DNA of 64,000 nucleotides from Mermis nigrescens (lineage: Eukaryota; Nematoda; Enoplea; Mermithida; Mermithidae), in NCBI GenBank assembly GCA_036768485.1, contig JAVLUZ010000417.1:620001-684000 (forward strand). Reading direction: 5' to 3'. The position numbers were made by a program, and so were the translations under genes. This document shows positions 42,101-46,244 of the stretch, in pieces. The notes under the pieces were generated by a model, which searched no databases, was not told where the DNA came from, and was given only the letters and a program-made list of their open reading frames with translations. Within the stretch, counting starts at the first letter, position 1; each line of letters starts with the position of its first letter.

Positions 42101-44511
42101 CACAACACGGCTGGCTGCTCTACCACCATCGTTTCATCATATTCCAGCTGGCATAAAAGAATATCGGTTGGCGTACGTTCGGCTTCCTGATGACGTAAGA
42201 CGCTACATATATTCCGTTCATTTAACTTTGCGCTTTTCTCTTAAATTTAATCCTCATGAATCAGGCTACAAAGGTGGTTTGAAAGGTTGATGCAATAATG
42301 CGGCTAAACAATAACGTCTCCCCATATGTAACTCGATATACTGTAGAAAATTGCACTTACTTTACATACCTGCCTCATTAGTTCAAAATACTTTTGTAGA
42401 TACTTTGAATTCTTTCGAAAACCTCAAAAATTAACTGAAACGGATTTTAGATACATGTGCGTTATTCGGGCATGCTTTCCAAAGGTAAATATTTGCCTAA
42501 CCTACTCTTTAAGCGGACATGCGCATCATGAGGATTGGGGGAAAGGGGTGGAAATCGGTAAATTTTTCTAATGTGCCTTTTTTACAGTAAGTGCGCATCA
42601 AAAGCATCATTTTTTGATGTTGCTGCCAATGCTCTATCTTTCTAGAAATTGAAAACATTAAATTTCGAAAAATATAAACAAAGATCGAATGAGATGAACA
42701 TAATATAGTCAAGAAGTAAGTATACGGCGCGAAGCGCTAAAAATTCGGTTTTTTAGCAAATACAGCTAAAACGCTCAAAACAGCACCTCTTCATTCGAAT
42801 TTTTTTCGACGAATAACGAATTCTGCGAAAGCGAAAAAATTTCTGGGGGGAGGGTTTGAAGATCATGAAAGATCTAAGATCATGTATGTCTTTAAGTATT
42901 CTTATCAGTCAAGCTAGTGTGATAATTATACTCATATATCTTTAATGCTTAGCCTGCCGACGTCAACGCTGCCATTGAATTCATGGGCCAGCAGATTTTG
43001 GCAGCGGGACAACGTTTGTTATTGAATTCGGAATACAGAGCTAATGGCCAGGAGCACGCCACGTTGAGCACTTCAACTGATAAAAGCGACTTGGGCAAAA
43101 ATTTAGTAGCGCAAGGCTTTGCCACCGTTGAGCCAAGACGCGACAGGCGATTGCAAGCAATTGTGCAAGAGTACAAGTCAGCGCAGGATGCCGCTAAGGC
43201 TAATCGAGTGAGTTTTTCGTAAAAAAATGCAGAAAAAATAAAAAACAAACTTTCTAACAAATCCGCACTTTATTCGTTCTTTTTATAATTTTTGCATTTA
43301 AGCCAAGTTATAGCAACACTACATATACATATGTATGTTGGTCTCTAAATTTGCTATTCTTTTACTATTTCTCGTTTCCATACGATGTAAAGTCGAGTCG
43401 TCTTGGTTATCTTTAAAGATTTTTATTCAGAAAATCGCTCTTTTATCAAGCCAAACTCCACTGATCAGGGCATAAATCGTAGATAGTTTGAAAGTTCTGA
43501 TAGCTGGACAAGTGATTTGCAAAAAACCACACATGGCTATACCTCCTACCAGAACTTTTGGAAGTATACCCTCTCAGGCGATTTTGGACCAAAACCTGTT
43601 GCTCGAACCATGAAAAAGCGTCTAATGACGTCTAACAGTATAATTTCAGGTACTCACAATTATTTTTCGAGCAGTAGACGGTCAAATTCATTCATTCAGA
43701 CAAATTTCTTCCATTATTTAGTATACATTTGATGTTACAGGTCATTTAATTGTCATTATCGTTATTGGTTTCATGCAAATTTAACCATAAATATTCATGT
43801 AGAATAAAATACAACTAACTAACTATTAAAATTTGTCAAAATTCGACTTTAAACAGGTAAAAAAATTACGTATTTACCCTCTCCCCTGAAGGAAACTCGG
43901 TTAACCCCCTCCTAGAACTTTTGACCGCATGCATGTGACGCACAATTCTTCGTCGTTTATCGACAAGTTCGATCAGACATGTACATAAGATGGCATAAAA
44001 ATCGGCAAAGATTTTTCTCAATGTACAAAGACTTTTCGGGACCGTTTTTGTACGTGTACAAAGATTTTTGGGAAGACAAATCGCAAAAAAGGTCTAAAAT
44101 TCGCAAACATTTTCGGCGCTTCGCGCCGAAATGAGTAATTGTGTGTTTTATATATAATTGCATTTCAAAAGGAAGAATGTCAAATTTTATAAGCGCTTTT
44201 CTCGCCGTTTTAAGACGATTCTTAGTGATTTTTGCCGTTAGAGACTCAGAAATTAGCAAAAATACTACCAAAAGTCGAACAACTCTGTTTTTACAACACT
44301 AAAATCGTTATTGTACCATATTTTAGTGCCCAAAAATTTGTGTGTACAAAATATACAAGGACTTTTGGGGACCATCGTTGTACATGTACATATATACAAA
44401 CGAACCTTGTACAAAAAACACTGGTTGTTATTCTAATCTGCTTCGCTATGGTCTTATGTCTTTCAGTTAAATTTGTGGCAATATGGCGATTTCACTGGCG
44501 ATGAATTATGA
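2769..44511 (+). CDS. SND1: SND1 / Tudor-SN (staphylococcal nuclease domain-containing protein 1), 17 exons, 5' partial
   Basis: The spliced product (949 residues from the first exon seen) aligns end to end with the SND1/Tudor-SN family: four staphylococcal-nuclease-like repeats (about residues 25-165, 185-325, 335-495, 525-665), a Tudor domain (about 760-815) and a final partial nuclease repeat (to 949). Human SND1 is 910 residues and the fly protein similar. The family is cytoplasmic and nuclear, binds and cleaves RNA (RISC-associated and hyper-edited dsRNA), and acts in splicing, stress granules and transcription co-activation. Exons: 2769-3017, 12224-12347, 15360-15441, 22824-23076, 24501-24659, 24740-24846, 27310-27501, 28898-29107, 31182-31407, 32133-32274, 34970-35082, 35672-35815, 37306-37549, 37960-38156, 42087-42194, 42953-43207, 44467-44511. 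All borders are GT..AG and all phases agree; the total of 2850 nt is divisible by three. The frame upstream of 2769 hits a stop at 2736 with no ATG, so the start codon is in an unseen exon. No frameshift or internal stop was seen; the gene looks functional. Confidence 0.96.
3853..4295 (+). mobile_element. hAT-type MITE, family 1 copy 2
   Basis: CAGTGTTTTTTGTACAAGG to ATACAAAAAAACGTG, with an exact 8-bp target duplication gctccgaa at 3845-3852 and 4296-4303. Confidence 0.92.
5815..6360. repeat. tandem array, about 88-bp unit
   Basis: About six diverged units, each with a GGCGCGAAGCGCC-like core (near 5839, 5930, 6018, 6105, 6190, 6280), then GAAAATTTTTGA, then a block like TTTTTAAGCTCAATTTTGCAGCTTTCTGAATATAAG. 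Spacing of the cores is 85-91 bp. Related solo units are near 5215 and 34085-34330. Confidence 0.7.
6455..7100 (+). repeat. degraded MITE family 1 fragments
   Basis: A left-end fragment (about 6460-6520, AGTGTTTTTTATACAAGGTCCG) and a right-end fragment (about 7010-7085, ending GCCGAATACAAAAC) resemble the two ends of family 1 around diverged filler. No target duplication was recognised. Confidence 0.5.
7100..8889. other. intronic, diffuse old repeats
   Basis: AT-rich sequence with scattered degenerate GCGC-GAA-GCGC modules, a GGCGGATCTAGGACTT end near 7403 and a G-rich segment near 8560 that resembles elements at 57202 and 60320. No exon and no complete element is supported. Confidence 0.45.
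8890..10862. repeat. GGTT tetranucleotide satellite, about 2 kb
   Basis: Nearly uninterrupted (GGTT)n with GATT, GTTA and GGCT variants, and a GTTA-rich sub-block at 9095-9195. It lies in the first large SND1 intron. Open frames here (Trp/Gly/Val/Leu-rich) are artefacts of the repeat. Confidence 0.97.
11345..12060 (+). repeat. G/C-run interspersed repeat (family 4)
   Basis: GTGGGGGTCTGCACCC, then AATACCCC, GATGCCAATGGATAGTGCTC, GAAACGTTGAAA, CTTGCACCCC and CCCCAGAATTT..GTGCTG blocks recur in the same order at 22200-22790, 47700-47990 and 48840-49110. Confidence 0.65.
12224..12347 (+). CDS. SND1: SND1 exon 2 of 17 seen: SN repeat 1
   Basis: Acceptor TTTTCTCTCATAG ends at 12223 and donor GTGTGC starts at 12348; phase 0 in, one base carried out. 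It encodes [18 protein letters not shown] and [11 protein letters not shown], the conserved SN1 core. It follows the 9.2-kb intron that holds the GGTT satellite. Confidence 0.95.
12709..13093 (+). mobile_element. pogo/Tigger-like element, 5' end, truncated
   Basis: TA|CAGTCGAACTCGGATAATGC resembles the terminal repeat of pogo-type elements; internal GTGCATTATCCGAG recurs several times. No matching right end was found before the family 3 repeat begins at about 13096. Confidence 0.5.
13096..13330 (+). repeat. family 3 interspersed repeat (CGCTCGAAATTTTGG..CCCCCTC)
   Basis: Shares the ordered blocks ..CTCGAAATTTTGG, TGGCCATTTTTAGGGAGGGGTAAATGACC, GGCCAAAAACGGCCAAAAAAC, GGGGGGACGTCCGAC and ATCTCCC..CCCCCTC with copies elsewhere. 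It runs out into ACATATG microsatellite. Confidence 0.7.
14414..15309 (+). mobile_element. pogo-like non-autonomous element, interrupted by MITE copy 3
   Basis: CAGTCGAAATCCGTTAATAA at the left and (reverse) CAGTTGAATTTTGTTAATTA at the right, flanked by TA on both sides. A family 1 MITE (14549-14979) is inserted in it. Ends 50 bp before SND1 exon 3. Confidence 0.7.
14549..14979 (+). mobile_element. hAT-type MITE, family 1 copy 3
   Basis: CAGTGTTTTCTTTGTGCAAGG to ATACAAAAAAACCGTG, with an exact 8-bp target duplication gtactact at 14541-14548 and 14980-14987. Nested in the pogo-like element. Confidence 0.93.
15360..15441 (+). CDS. SND1: SND1 exon 3 of 17 seen: SN repeat 1
   Basis: Acceptor CTCCTCTAAG ends at 15359 and donor GTATTG starts at 15442. 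The split Asp codon (G from the previous exon plus AT) is restored, giving [18 protein letters not shown], equivalent to human [17 protein letters not shown]. Two bases are carried to the next exon. Confidence 0.92.
15985..16215 (+). repeat. G/C-run repeat (family 4 relative)
   Basis: ACGTGGGTAGTACCCAAATTCTGGGGGGTC, CGCCAAAAATG..CACTAAAAATAGAATTCTGGGG and TACAAACCCCTAAACCCCC match the segment at 48010-48160. Confidence 0.6.
16333..16556 (+). repeat. family 3 interspersed repeat
   Basis: Same block order as 13096-13330 (GGCTCGAAATTTTGG, TAGGGGGGTGAATGGCC, GGGGGGACGTCCGACTTCGGG, CCCCCTCTTACATAT). Entry and exit are both in ACATGTA/ACATATA sequence. Confidence 0.75.
16959..17786 (+). mobile_element. 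hAT-like element (family 5), interrupted
   Basis: CAGACGGATTTAAG..GGGGGGGCCGCC at the left and CTAGATCCGTCACCG at the right match the element at 58204-59242, including AAGAATGGATATA..AATTTGCAAT. Flanks tttgaact and tttgtatt match at 5 of 8 positions. It is split by 17252-17467. Confidence 0.6.
17252..17467. mobile_element. short hAT-like MITE
   Basis: 216 bp with terminal inverted repeats CACTGTTTTTTTAGCGTCCC and (reverse) CAGTGTTTTTTTAACGCCACC. Flanks gttccacg (17244-17251) and gtttcacg (17468-17475) are an 8-bp duplication with one change. The interior has CGCTAATGA repeats. Confidence 0.8.
17787..20295. other. SND1 intron, low-repeat stretch
   Basis: AT-rich and mostly unique. An open frame at 18149-18454 (101 codons, hydrophobic) has no flanking splice sites or family match that I can see. 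Nothing else is supported. Confidence 0.5.
20300..20485. repeat. degraded MITE family 1 fragment
   Basis: Repeated TTTGTACAAAAAACTTC and ATCTTTGTAGG blocks end in AAAAAACAGTG, resembling family 1 termini, but no target duplication is seen. Confidence 0.4.
21295..21600 (+). repeat. family 3 repeat, duplicated
   Basis: Two successive GGGGGGGTAAATGA(G/C)CTCCAAT..TTTGGCCAA blocks (about 21330 and 21455) in one copy suggest an internal duplication. Starts ACATATAACGGCTCGAAATTGG. Confidence 0.65.
22080..22440 (+). repeat. family 4 repeat, 5' part
   Basis: TATGGCGCGAAGCGCCGAAAATTTGG, GGGGGGGGTTGAAAAC, GTGGGCAGCACCAAAATTCTGGGGGG and the TTTCAACGTTTCTCATGGAGCACTATCC block (antisense relative to 11345 and 47700). 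Confidence 0.6.
22440..22605. repeat. minisatellite, 18-20 bp unit, about 9 copies
   Basis: Tandem TATTTTGATTTCTGGGGG(G/A) units, nine in a row with single-base variants (TTTGG, TTTAA). They lie inside a family 4 repeat, 220 bp before SND1 exon 4. Confidence 0.9.
22824..23076 (+). CDS. SND1: SND1 exon 4 of 17 seen: end of SN1, start of SN repeat 2
   Basis: Acceptor GTATTTTTTGAAG ends at 22823 and donor GTATAT starts at 23077. It encodes [19 protein letters not shown] and [20 protein letters not shown], strongly conserved SN2 sequence. GC content is visibly above that of the flanking introns. Ends in phase 0. Confidence 0.95.
23239..23410 (+). mobile_element. short hAT-like MITE, family 2 copy 1
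   Basis: 172 bp from CAGGCACGTAGCTC to GCCAGCTACATGCCTG. Flanks gctaaaat (23231-23238) and gttagaat (23411-23418) match at 6 of 8 positions. Nearly identical to 30229-30396. Confidence 0.75.
24000..24425 (+). repeat. family 6 interspersed repeat
   Basis: GGGGGGATAAAATCTTAGAAATCC, GTCAAAATAGCTTATAAAACG, TTTTAGTCAGTTTGACTGCATT, CCGGACAGTGCCTGTCTGGCTGACC and GGGGGACCCCCTCACCCCC. The same order is found at 30765-31075 and 36325-36700. Confidence 0.7.
24501..24659 (+). CDS. SND1: SND1 exon 5 of 17 seen: SN repeat 2
   Basis: Acceptor TTCCTTTCTTATTTAG ends at 24500 and donor GTGAGA starts at 24660; 53 codons, phase 0 to 0. It encodes [27 protein letters not shown] and FMGTVLHP of SN2. Confidence 0.95.
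24740..24846 (+). CDS. SND1: SND1 exon 6 of 17 seen: SN repeat 2
   Basis: Acceptor CCGTTTTTCAG ends at 24739 and donor GTAATT starts at 24847. It encodes [20 protein letters not shown] and EKYRAAEK. The preceding intron is only 80 bp, the shortest in the gene. Two bases (AA) are carried to the next exon. Confidence 0.94.
24879..25296 (-). mobile_element. hAT-type MITE, family 1 copy 4
   Basis: Inverted copy: CACGCTTTTTTTGTATTCGG to TACAAAAAAAAACACTG. Target duplication gttatgtc (24871-24878) and gttctgtc (25297-25304), one change. Begins 32 bp after the SND1 exon 6 donor. Confidence 0.9.
25330..26305 (+). repeat. family 3 repeat split by a composite MITE
   Basis: The left part (25330-25505, GGCTCGAAATTTTTGGTGAGG..GAGGGGG) and right part (26251-26305, GGTGGGGAGACGGTCGGATTTGGG..CATCCTGTTACACGTACATATG) rejoin in family 3 order when the MITE at 25506-26250 and one copy of ggtgggga are removed. 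Confidence 0.75.
25506..26250 (+). mobile_element. hAT-type MITE, family 1 copy 5, composite
   Basis: 745 bp, about 300 longer than its relatives. The left end and body run to about 25855, then a second partial body restarts (TACATTTTGTACACACAAAATTTTCGG) and runs to the right end. Exact 8-bp target duplication ggtgggga at 25498-25505 and 26251-26258 shows it moved, or was duplicated, as one unit. Confidence 0.85.
26310..27300. other. SND1 intron, no gene or clear element
   Basis: AT-rich. A short segment (26840-26970) resembles the G/C-run families (TTGGGGGTCTTAATCCCCC). Nothing else recognised. Confidence 0.45.
27310..27501 (+). CDS. SND1: SND1 exon 7 of 17 seen: end of SN2, start of SN repeat 3
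   Basis: Acceptor TTCAATTCAG ends at 27309 and a consensus donor GTGAGT starts at 27502. AA plus A restores Lys, giving [16 protein letters not shown], then [17 protein letters not shown] and WLSSIRPPR, the SN3 opening. Confidence 0.94.
28156..28383 (-). repeat. family 3 interspersed repeat, inverted
   Basis: Reverse of the family 3 order: GGGATGGGGGATTTCTACCC, GACAGAAAATTTTTGACCC, GGCCATTTTTAGG, GAGGTCATTTACC, AAAATGGCCGGGGACC, TCGAGCCGTTA. Confidence 0.7.
28440..28885 (+). repeat. family 7 interspersed repeat
   Basis: GGAAGGTATACCCCCTCA, TGTTGCTCGAACCATGAAAA, ATGACGTCTAACTGTATA, CTTATCGTTACTGTTTTCATGCAA and CCAGAAC-like TTTTGACCG. Matches 43525-43945 and 46550-46925 along their length. 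Ends about 12 bp before the SND1 exon 8 acceptor. Confidence 0.72.
28898..29107 (+). CDS. SND1: SND1 exon 8 of 17 seen: SN repeat 3
   Basis: Acceptor CCATTGTAG ends at 28897 and a consensus donor GTAAGT starts at 29108. It encodes a variable linker, then [10 protein letters not shown] and [20 protein letters not shown], with [13 protein letters not shown] near the end. An interspersed repeat ends just upstream of the acceptor. Confidence 0.95.
29336..29798 (+). mobile_element. hAT-like element related to family 5
   Basis: CAGGCGCGGATTCAGGGGGTG at the left, GTTCGCCCCCTCTGTTGGAAGAAAATTTCG at the right, and an exact 8-bp target duplication ggtacacg (29328-29335 and 29799-29806). The right inverted repeat appears shortened compared with 59231-59242. 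Confidence 0.65.
30229..30396 (+). mobile_element. short hAT-like MITE, family 2 copy 2
   Basis: 168 bp from CAGACACGCATCTCTGG to GGCCAGCTACGTGCCTG, with an exact 8-bp target duplication aatctgca (30221-30228 and 30397-30404). A further fragment is at 35495-35535. Confidence 0.88.
30765..31075 (+). repeat. family 6 interspersed repeat
   Basis: GAAATCCCAGAAATCC, AGTCCATTTTGACTGAATTA, CCGGACAGTACCTGTCTGGCTGACC and GGGGGGTAATACCC. It leads straight into ATGTATGTGCACATATG. Confidence 0.68.
31182..31407 (+). CDS. SND1: SND1 exon 9 of 17 seen: end of SN repeat 3
   Basis: Acceptor GTCAATTTCAG ends at 31181 and donor GTACAT starts at 31408. It encodes [17 protein letters not shown], then [16 protein letters not shown] and RKGLHS. 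The residues after HS (about 20) are more variable than in human or fly. Confidence 0.93.
31410..32130. other. SND1 intron, no clear element
   Basis: AT-rich unique-looking sequence between exons 9 and 10. Nothing recognised. Confidence 0.5.
32133..32274 (+). CDS. SND1: SND1 exon 10 of 17 seen: SN repeat 4
   Basis: Acceptor GCTATTACAG ends at 32132 and donor GTACGT starts at 32275. It encodes [37 protein letters not shown], closely matching human [18 protein letters not shown]. One base is carried out. Confidence 0.95.
32507..32939 (+). mobile_element. hAT-type MITE, family 1 copy 6
   Basis: CAGTGTTTTTTTTGTACAAGG to ATACAAAAAAAGCGTG. Full-length by comparison with other copies, but the flanking 8 bp do not match, so the target duplication has decayed or the ends have recombined. 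Confidence 0.82.
34085..34335. repeat. solo units of the 88-bp repeat
   Basis: Two to three diverged units (..CTGCTGTGAAGCGTCAAAAAATTTCGATATTTAT.., CTCAATTTTGCAGCTTTCTGAAGAT) match the array at 5815-6360. Confidence 0.55.
34970..35082 (+). CDS. SND1: SND1 exon 11 of 17 seen: SN repeat 4
   Basis: Acceptor TTAATTTTAG ends at 34969. G plus GC restores Gly, giving [10 protein letters not shown], then [10 protein letters not shown] and LQRE. The donor GTCAGA at 35083 is weak, but it places the next exon exactly in register with the family (LQRE then six residues then MDKAG). Confidence 0.9.
35672..35815 (+). CDS. SND1: SND1 exon 12 of 17 seen: SN repeat 4
   Basis: Acceptor ATATCTTCTTAG ends at 35671 and donor GTAAAA starts at 35816; 48 codons, phase 0 to 0. 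It encodes [20 protein letters not shown] and [13 protein letters not shown], equivalent to human [20 protein letters not shown]. Confidence 0.95.
36110..36305 (+). repeat. family 3 interspersed repeat
   Basis: GGGGGTCTCTGGCCATCGATTTTTGGAGGAGGGTACATAAATTACC, GGGGAGGACGACCGACTTTGGG and CCATCTTCCTGTCAAACG follow family 3 order with divergence. Confidence 0.6.
36325..36705 (+). repeat. family 6 interspersed repeat
   Basis: GGGAGGGTGAAATCCCAGAAATCC, GGTCAAAATAGCTTATAAAACG, ACAGTACCTGTCTGGCTGAC and GGGGTTAATACCCC match 24000-24425. A second, shorter relative follows at 36990-37210. Confidence 0.68.
37306..37549 (+). CDS. SND1: SND1 exon 13 of 17 seen: end of SN4, acidic linker, start of Tudor region
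   Basis: Acceptor ..GCACATGAAAG ends at 37305 and donor GTAACG starts at 37550. It encodes [18 protein letters not shown], an acidic Asp/Val/Ala-rich linker (about 35 residues, longer than in human), then [17 protein letters not shown]. The pyrimidine tract is poor, but the family alignment and phase support this start. Confidence 0.88.
37670..37895 (-). repeat. MITE family 1 end plus family 3 repeat, inverted
   Basis: GGACCTTGTACAAAAAAAACACTG (37675-37698) is a solo family 1 terminus. It abuts an inverted family 3 copy (CCCACCCGAAGTCGAACG..AAAATGGCCGTGGACCCCC). Confidence 0.6.
37960..38156 (+). CDS. SND1: SND1 exon 14 of 17 seen: Tudor domain
   Basis: Acceptor AATTATCCTAG ends at 37959 and donor GTGCGC starts at 38157. 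It encodes [27 protein letters not shown] and YIDYGN. The aromatic cage that binds dimethyl-arginine in human SND1 (F740, Y746, Y763, Y766, with N768) is kept as Y, Y, Y, Y and N. Confidence 0.95.
38760..39898. mobile_element. hAT element B, nested in element A
   Basis: TAGGGATGCACCGGGCCCGG at the left and (reverse) TAGGGATGCACCGAGGCCGCC at the right, with an exact 8-bp target duplication attcaaat (38752-38759 and 39899-39906). 1139 bp; encodes a C-terminal transposase piece only, so it is non-autonomous. Confidence 0.92.
38976..39152 (-). pseudogene. hAT transposase C-terminal (dimerisation) fragment in element B
   Basis: A 58-codon open frame encodes [20 protein letters not shown], followed by [19 protein letters not shown] and a stop. 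This is the hAT C-terminal dimerisation motif (P-x-TS-x-x-SER-x-FS-x-x-G, then R-x-x-L-x-P). The rest of the transposase is absent in this 1.1-kb element, so it cannot be functional. Confidence 0.85.
40000..40085 (-). pseudogene. hAT transposase remnant in element A
   Basis: The minus strand reads [15 protein letters not shown] and then a stop, the same SER-x-FS-x-x-G motif as element B, followed by frame breaks. It is a decayed cousin of the fragment at 38976-39152. Confidence 0.6.
40085..40345 (+). repeat. family 4 repeat inside element A
   Basis: CAAAAATTCTGGGGTGTCC, CTCAATGAGAGCTATCCATTGGCGTC and GGGGGTAGACCCCCAGACCCCCCGATGC blocks match family 4. Confidence 0.55.
40566..40640 (+). mobile_element. 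solo mariner-like terminus
   Basis: TACAGGGTGTCCCAGTAAGTAAC is a typical mariner-type end. No partner end was found within the next 1.5 kb. Confidence 0.4.
41521..41944 (-). mobile_element. hAT-type MITE, family 1 copy 7
   Basis: CAGTGTTTTTTGTATTCGG to TACAAAAAAACACTG. Target duplication actgcatg (41513-41520) and cctgcatg (41945-41952), one change. 142 bp upstream of SND1 exon 15. Confidence 0.88.
42087..42194 (+). CDS. SND1: SND1 exon 15 of 17 seen: after Tudor
   Basis: Acceptor TTTTGTTTAAG ends at 42086 and donor GTAAGA starts at 42195; 36 codons, phase 0 to 0. It encodes [17 protein letters not shown] and [12 protein letters not shown], aligning with fly TNRLAALPPAF. It follows an intron of 3.9 kb that holds two nested hAT elements and a MITE. 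Confidence 0.92.
42530..42900 (+). repeat. family 4 relative
   Basis: AGGATTGGGGGAAAGGGGTGG, TATACGGCGCGAAGCGCTAAAAATTCGG, AGCTAAAACGCTCAAAACAGCACC and TTCTGGGGGGAGGGTTTGAA match 61990-62370 in order. Ends in ATCATGTATGTC, 50 bp before SND1 exon 16. Confidence 0.55.
42953..43207 (+). CDS. SND1: SND1 exon 16 of 17 seen: partial SN repeat 5
   Basis: Acceptor CTTTAATGCTTAG ends at 42952 and a consensus donor GTGAGT starts at 43208; 85 codons. It encodes [13 protein letters not shown], then [19 protein letters not shown] and [12 protein letters not shown]. Confidence 0.94.
43525..43945 (+). repeat. family 7 interspersed repeat
   Basis: CCAGAACTTTTGGAAGTATACCC, TGTTGCTCGAACCATGAAAA, AATGACGTCTAACAGTATAA, TTATCGTTATTGGTTTCATGCAA and CTCCTAGAACTTTTGACCGCATGCATG match 28440-28885. 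Confidence 0.72.
44001..44423 (-). mobile_element. hAT-type MITE, family 1 copy 8, 5' end lost
   Basis: Body and CAAAAAACACTG end are present; the CACGG-side terminus is replaced by ATGGCATAAAAATCGGC. It ends 43 bp before SND1 exon 17, so it supplies sequence where the branch point of the last intron should lie. Confidence 0.8.
44467..44511 (+). CDS. SND1: SND1 exon 17 of 17: C-terminus and stop
   Basis: Acceptor GTCTTTCAG ends at 44466. It encodes [14 protein letters not shown] and TGA at 44509-44511, matching human LNLWRYGDF. It lacks the last few residues of the vertebrate tail. It is too short to stand out as an open frame alone. Confidence 0.93.
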   Translation, partial: LNLWQYGDFTGDEL

Positions 44512-46161
44512 AGCGCCGACGATGCCTATGCAAATCCTTCGCTCGGTGTCATATTGTTCGCAGATATTCTTTCGAAGTTGTTGTTAAATTCAAACTAACG
44601 TTATTCTTGCTACGTTTGAATCTTGCTGAGTTATGCTTATTCGAATTCGACCAACGTTTAACGTGTTTTTGATAATGCTTATATTCTATTTTTATATTAA
44701 CGTTTTAATATTGGCGATTGCAGTTCGCTGGGTAGGTAGGTGCGGTTGTTCTAAATTGAGACAAATTGAGAACTAATGAAATTCCGCTCCGTCCTGCATC
44801 ACCATTTGTTCAAATTTCGCTTGTTTTGGTGGTTGGATTTCGCCGTTTTGTACTTGCGATCAATTTTTCGGTTGTTTTCACAATGGATTCTTCCACTCTG
44901 ATATTAATTTGCTCATCATTTTGTTGTTGACGGCGAATATTTTTTCATAGCGATCACATTTACTTAAATTATTATTCGCTGCTGTGCCTCGACGGTTTTC
45001 CATGAATAAACTTTGTTTACTCATGGTAGAAAAAATGATGAAAATGCTATGTACATCCTTATTTTTCTTCTCCGATAATTTATAGGACCAAGATCAGTAA
45101 GGAATGCTTATTGGCCAAATTTCATTAGTGGCATATTTAAATTGCTTTGTCAAGCGCATAAGCGAGTAGGACGAGTGCGAATTGAGAATGCTTGAATTTC
45201 ATCACGATTTCAACTATTCTGTCCGATTACTTTATTCTTAGGCTTAGGCTTAATTTGTGCATGAATGAGTGACCAAAATCTTGGCGCCAGCGTCAAAAAT
45301 CAGCCTGATTAATAGAAAGCAATGAGCGGAGCGATATATGCCTGAGTAATGGGAATACCGTTGAGCCTTTGACGAAGTAGAACATTTTTTAAATTGAAAA
45401 GCAAGATATCTTGCTTGTTAGCGCCAAAAATTTCTCATTTCCTCGAAATCGTAGACCGCGTCCTTCCGTAAGAACTTCATGTGAAATGAAAATTGCGATA
45501 GTCTGTTCCATTCCAAACAACCCGTTTTTCGCTGAATTACTGTGACAGATTTTCACTGCTTAAATGTCATCTTTAATTATGTCCTCGTCAGAGCTGCTTG
45601 CTTTAAACCCTCCGTTTTGATGTTTAAAGTGCTTTGCTTGACATGTGGCGCTTCTTACAGACTGCCGCAACAACCTAACCTGTAAAATATTCTGACACAT
45701 TAATAAGTCTTAGAGCAAAAGTGGGCCGTTGGGAATGGAACAGAGTATAGAACGAAAATATACATCAAATAGGTAGATAATGCATCTCATTTATTTATCC
45801 CCGTCCTCCAGAAAACTAGGTTTAGCCCTCTAAAACTTTATACCCATCGCTTATAATGAGCAACCAAACTGAAGTAAATAAAGGTAACCTCGCTCAATCT
45901 CTTATTTATTCTATTAAATCAAGACATTCACCTTTATTACATGTAAGAGCAGACTGCAGAGTGATTGGAACCCTGGGTTCTGCTTTTGTCTGTGTTATCA
46001 TATTACTAAATAGCTGCTTCAGTGCAAACCCAGTGAGATTTATTTTCAATTTTAGTCGCGATTTGGTGAATTTTTTTGACGACTGGAGCGCTGATTTTAC
46101 ATCATTAATAGCAGTAGCCTAGCCTGCACTTTTAACCCAGTGGCGTTTTCACTGCACACAG
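44512..46161. other. SND1 3' UTR and intergenic spacer
   Basis: No repeat family members are recognisable here, the longest repeat-poor stretch outside 17.8-20.3 kb. It holds the AATAAA at 45005 and a possible first exon of gene 2 at 45856. Confidence 0.5.
45005..45010 (+). promoter_or_regulatory. candidate polyadenylation signal of SND1
   Basis: AATAAA about 495 bp after the SND1 stop is the first canonical hexamer I found downstream. No cleavage site can be read from sequence alone. Confidence 0.35.
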
Positions 46162-46244
46162 ATTCTTGCCGAAATGGGTGTCATATCGCACAACAGGAAT
46201 CGTTTGCCAAATGTGCAAGCACAGAATGAATTGTTTCCGATTGA
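46162..46244 (+). CDS. gene 2, exon a
   Basis: Acceptor TTTTCACTGCACACAG ends at 46161 and a consensus donor GTAAGT starts at 46245. Open frame of 27 codons plus two bases. The frame is open back to a stop at 46120, so the acceptor is inferred; the exon could instead be the first, starting at ATG 46174. Confidence 0.6.

Noticed and set aside
45856..46122. 88-codon open frame beginning MSNQTEV before gene 2
   Set aside because: As an intact frame it has no family resemblance. Only its first six codons might be an exon of gene 2, via a GTAAAT donor; kept as a possibility in the gene 2 entry.
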